A DNA stretch of 57,416 bases. Source: MGNI01 sp964353875. GTDB lineage: Bacteria; Chloroflexota; Anaerolineae; Anaerolineales; E44-bin32. This document shows, one piece after another, positions 52,885 through 57,416 of the stretch. The notes beneath the pieces were generated by a model, which had not been told where the DNA came from, searched no databases, and was given only the letters and a program-made list of their open reading frames with translations. A program made the position numbers and the translations under genes. Position 1 is the stretch's first letter. Each line of letters starts with the position of its first letter. The stretch covers positions 1 to 57,416 of the forward strand of contig CAYGXU010000007.1 of assembly GCA_964353875.1 (NCBI GenBank), read 5' to 3'.

Positions 52885-53607
52885 TTAATGCTTAAATTTC
52901 CTAAATAATTTCCCTACTGGTGGATTTTCTTCCCATTCAATGTCGCCAAGCTGTTCTATGCTAGCCGATTTAATCAATTCTAATTCTAAGCCAGAAAGAT
53001 CAAACGAGAAATCATTTTCTGGCGCAACAATGATTAAATAACCTCCAGGCCTAACGATCCTAATCATCTCAATAACAGAATCCCTACGACGATTAGTAAT
53101 GATCTTATCTAACATGTATCTTGAGTAGCAAACATGGCAATAGTCTGAAACAAGAGGCAGACCCTGTGAAACATCGCCTAGAATGAAATCTGGAAGTATC
53201 AAATCCCTAATTTGCTTCTTAACATTTGTACGATACCAACAGATGAATTCCTCTTTGTAATCATTAGAACTCCACCTTAATACAGTAGGAACCCAAATTT
53301 TTACAAGATCTTCCGCGGACTGGCGATTATTAAGTGCTTGCCTTACCCTTGAATTATTTAAATCAATACCAATTGCTTGAATGGATGAGAAAGCCCACAT
53401 GAGTGCAAAAGTTTCAGCACCGCCCTTTCCAAAACCGACATTCACAATCTTGTCTACATGACGAATATCATCAATGAACCAAATAAACCTCGATTTATAA
53501 AGCGTTTCAATCTTATTGTAAAAATCCTCAAAATGATTGTAATACGCTTGACGAATAGGAAATTCGGGTCTTAGGCCATCATTAGATTCTGGAGGAGGTT
53601 TAAGCAT
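52885..53607 (-). CDS. class I SAM-dependent methyltransferase, substrate unknown
   Basis: A 240-residue protein. Motif I is VNVGFGKGGAETFALMW, followed by the acidic IGIDLNNSR. DFILGDVSQGLPLV corresponds to the mid-domain motif and IVRPGGYLIIVAP to the late strand typical of small-molecule or protein methyltransferases. There is no DPPY or Cys catalytic motif, so DNA methylation is unlikely. The gene is clearly more AT-rich than all neighbours, pointing to transfer. The ATG lacks a ribosome binding site. It stands alone between two repeat-bearing gaps. Confidence 0.75.
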   Translation of the reverse strand: MLKPPPESNDGLRPEFPIRQAYYNHFEDFYNKIETLYKSRFIWFIDDIRHVDKIVNVGFGKGGAETFALMWAFSSIQAIGIDLNNSRVRQALNNRQSAEDLVKIWVPTVLRWSSNDYKEEFICWYRTNVKKQIRDLILPDFILGDVSQGLPLVSDYCHVCYSRYMLDKIITNRRRDSVIEMIRIVRPGGYLIIVAPENDFSFDLSGLELELIKSASIEQLGDIEWEENPPVGKLFRKFKH

Positions 53608-53783
53608 AGAAATTCTTTATTACTTCTTAGCGTATTGGCGCTTGCAAAGAGCGAATATTCCGAATACTCCCAACATATCCTTGCATTTAGAGAGGCTCTC
53701 CAGCATAACTGCTGTAGCCGCTTCCCAATTAATGGAGTATATAGGAGGTAGGTTATGGAAGTGGGTGGGGCGATCTCCCTACA

Positions 53784-53970
53784 ACTCGTCCACCCGCGTT
53801 TATTTTGGCCTAAAACTATGGCATACAAATCGCGATGGTCAGCAAATGAGAATGGGATACCCGGCGAAACCGCAGCCCGGATGGCAGCATCCTCCTGGAC
53901 TGAACATGAATAAGGACCGGGCTCAATGATTAAGTCCAATAAGAGTGTGGATAGAAGGGAGGCGTAATGA
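53784..53970 (+). repeat. local intergenic repeat, copy C
   Basis: Block 1 (53784-53833) has CACCCGCGTTTATTTTGGCC and ATGGCATACAAATCGCGATG. Block 2 (53878-53970) has GGATGGCAGCATCCTCCTGG and CCAATAAGAGTGTGGATAGA. Both blocks match copy A in order and orientation. Confidence 0.65.
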
Positions 53971-54054
53971 TGGGGTTGGAAAGGTTACAGCAGGAAGATC
54001 GCTCAATGAACCTTATGCAATTCAGGCCTCCTGATGGAAGCGGCCTGTTTTGTG

Positions 54055-54109
54055 ATGCCGCGGGCAGCATAAGCGACCGTCGGCTTGATCCGCTTGTCGG
54101 GCGCCCCCA
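54055..54109 (-). repeat. attC-like element following hsdR
   Basis: Read on the minus strand, ACAAGCGGATCAAGCCGACG followed by GTCGC matches 20 of 25 bases of the element after the 131-residue unknown gene (ACAAGCCGATGAAGATGACG plus GTCAC). Like that one, it begins immediately after a stop codon. The GTATAAC end is not conserved. Confidence 0.4.
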
Positions 54110-57237
<3,128 letters not shown>

Positions 57238-57250
<13 letters not shown>

Positions 57251-57416
57251 GCATCCTCCGCTTCTGGGGCGGTTGTCGAAGGATTCTCCCTATCCATAGC
57301 CCATCGTGCGGGATTATCTAGGATATATTGTCGTATGCGCTGAAGAGAGTTTTCGTTTCGTATGATGTGTTCGAAATAATTGCGTTGCCAGACAGATACG
57401 CCAGGGGTATTGCGGT
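57238..57416 (-). CDS. REP-associated tyrosine transposase, C-terminal part (runs off the window)
   Basis: The minus-strand frame at the edge reads GVSVWQRNYFEHIIRNENSL followed by QRIRQYILDNPARW and a stop at 57238-57240. WQRNYxEHIIRNE and the IRxYIxxNPxRW ending are the C-terminal signature of Y1 HUH-type REP-associated transposases (RAYT, TnpA_REP). The HUH motif itself and the catalytic Tyr lie outside the visible part. The stop is inside the hsdR gene, a 13-base overlap in another frame, so the two are read in series. The gene is partial at its 5' end only because the window ends. Confidence 0.8.

Larger units (their letters stand above)
53608..54109. other. 502-base gap holding repeat copy C and a second attC-like element
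   Basis: No supported gene. It holds the best-preserved repeat copy (53784-53970) and an attC-like sequence directly after the hsdR stop. Confidence 0.5.

Overview
The window reads as chromosome of a Chloroflexota bacterium, most likely Anaerolineae. This is inference from gene content: an archaeal-type ProRS, an HrcA/CIRCE heat-shock operon, a T-box in front of trpS, tandem AI-2E permeases, a GH5_12-like glycosidase and GH94, with near-balanced base composition. No rRNA, tRNA or CRISPR array was recognised.

Left part (1-29.5 kb) is core chromosome. It holds a ParB-like/kinase-like pair, proS, rpsO-pnp, two overlapping AI-2E permeases, a DHA2 drug exporter, two small unknown coupled genes and a phosphoribosyltransferase. 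A consensus promoter and a strong terminator then bracket an apparent small RNA or leader ahead of a translation-initiation cluster (S1-type protein, bS21, IF-1). That cluster converges on the hrcA-grpE-dnaK-dnaJ-prmA operon, with a shared bidirectional terminator between them. hrcA is headed by a perfect CIRCE operator and its promoter is back to back with one for a thioredoxin. T-box-controlled trpS, a B12-binding domain protein coupled to the MeaB GTPase, prs, a zinc-protease-like protein and a YihY membrane protein follow.

Middle part (29.5-41.4 kb) carries two complete ABC-2 exporters in tandem on the minus strand, each with one ATPase and two permeases. After them come a GH5 glycosidase, an M32 carboxypeptidase and a secreted repeat-containing protein followed by a 32-bp perfect palindrome.

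Right part (41.8-57.4 kb) is accessory, with every gene on the minus strand. A deletion scar joins a broken deoC to a 5'-truncated GH94 phosphorylase. Then come a Gfo/Idh/MocA and a zinc-type dehydrogenase, an M28 peptidase, an epimerase and an unknown protein. The end is a defence-type segment: a SacI-like endonuclease overlapping a Dam-type adenine methylase, an AT-rich lone methyltransferase, a GC-rich HsdR, and the C-terminus of a REP-associated tyrosine transposase that overlaps the hsdR start and runs off the window. Intergenic gaps here hold at least four diverged copies of one repeat family. Two attC-like elements sit directly after the stop codons of the unknown protein and hsdR. The one-directional layout, mixed base composition and repeats suggest a region built by repeated acquisition, possibly cassette-like, and now partly decaying.
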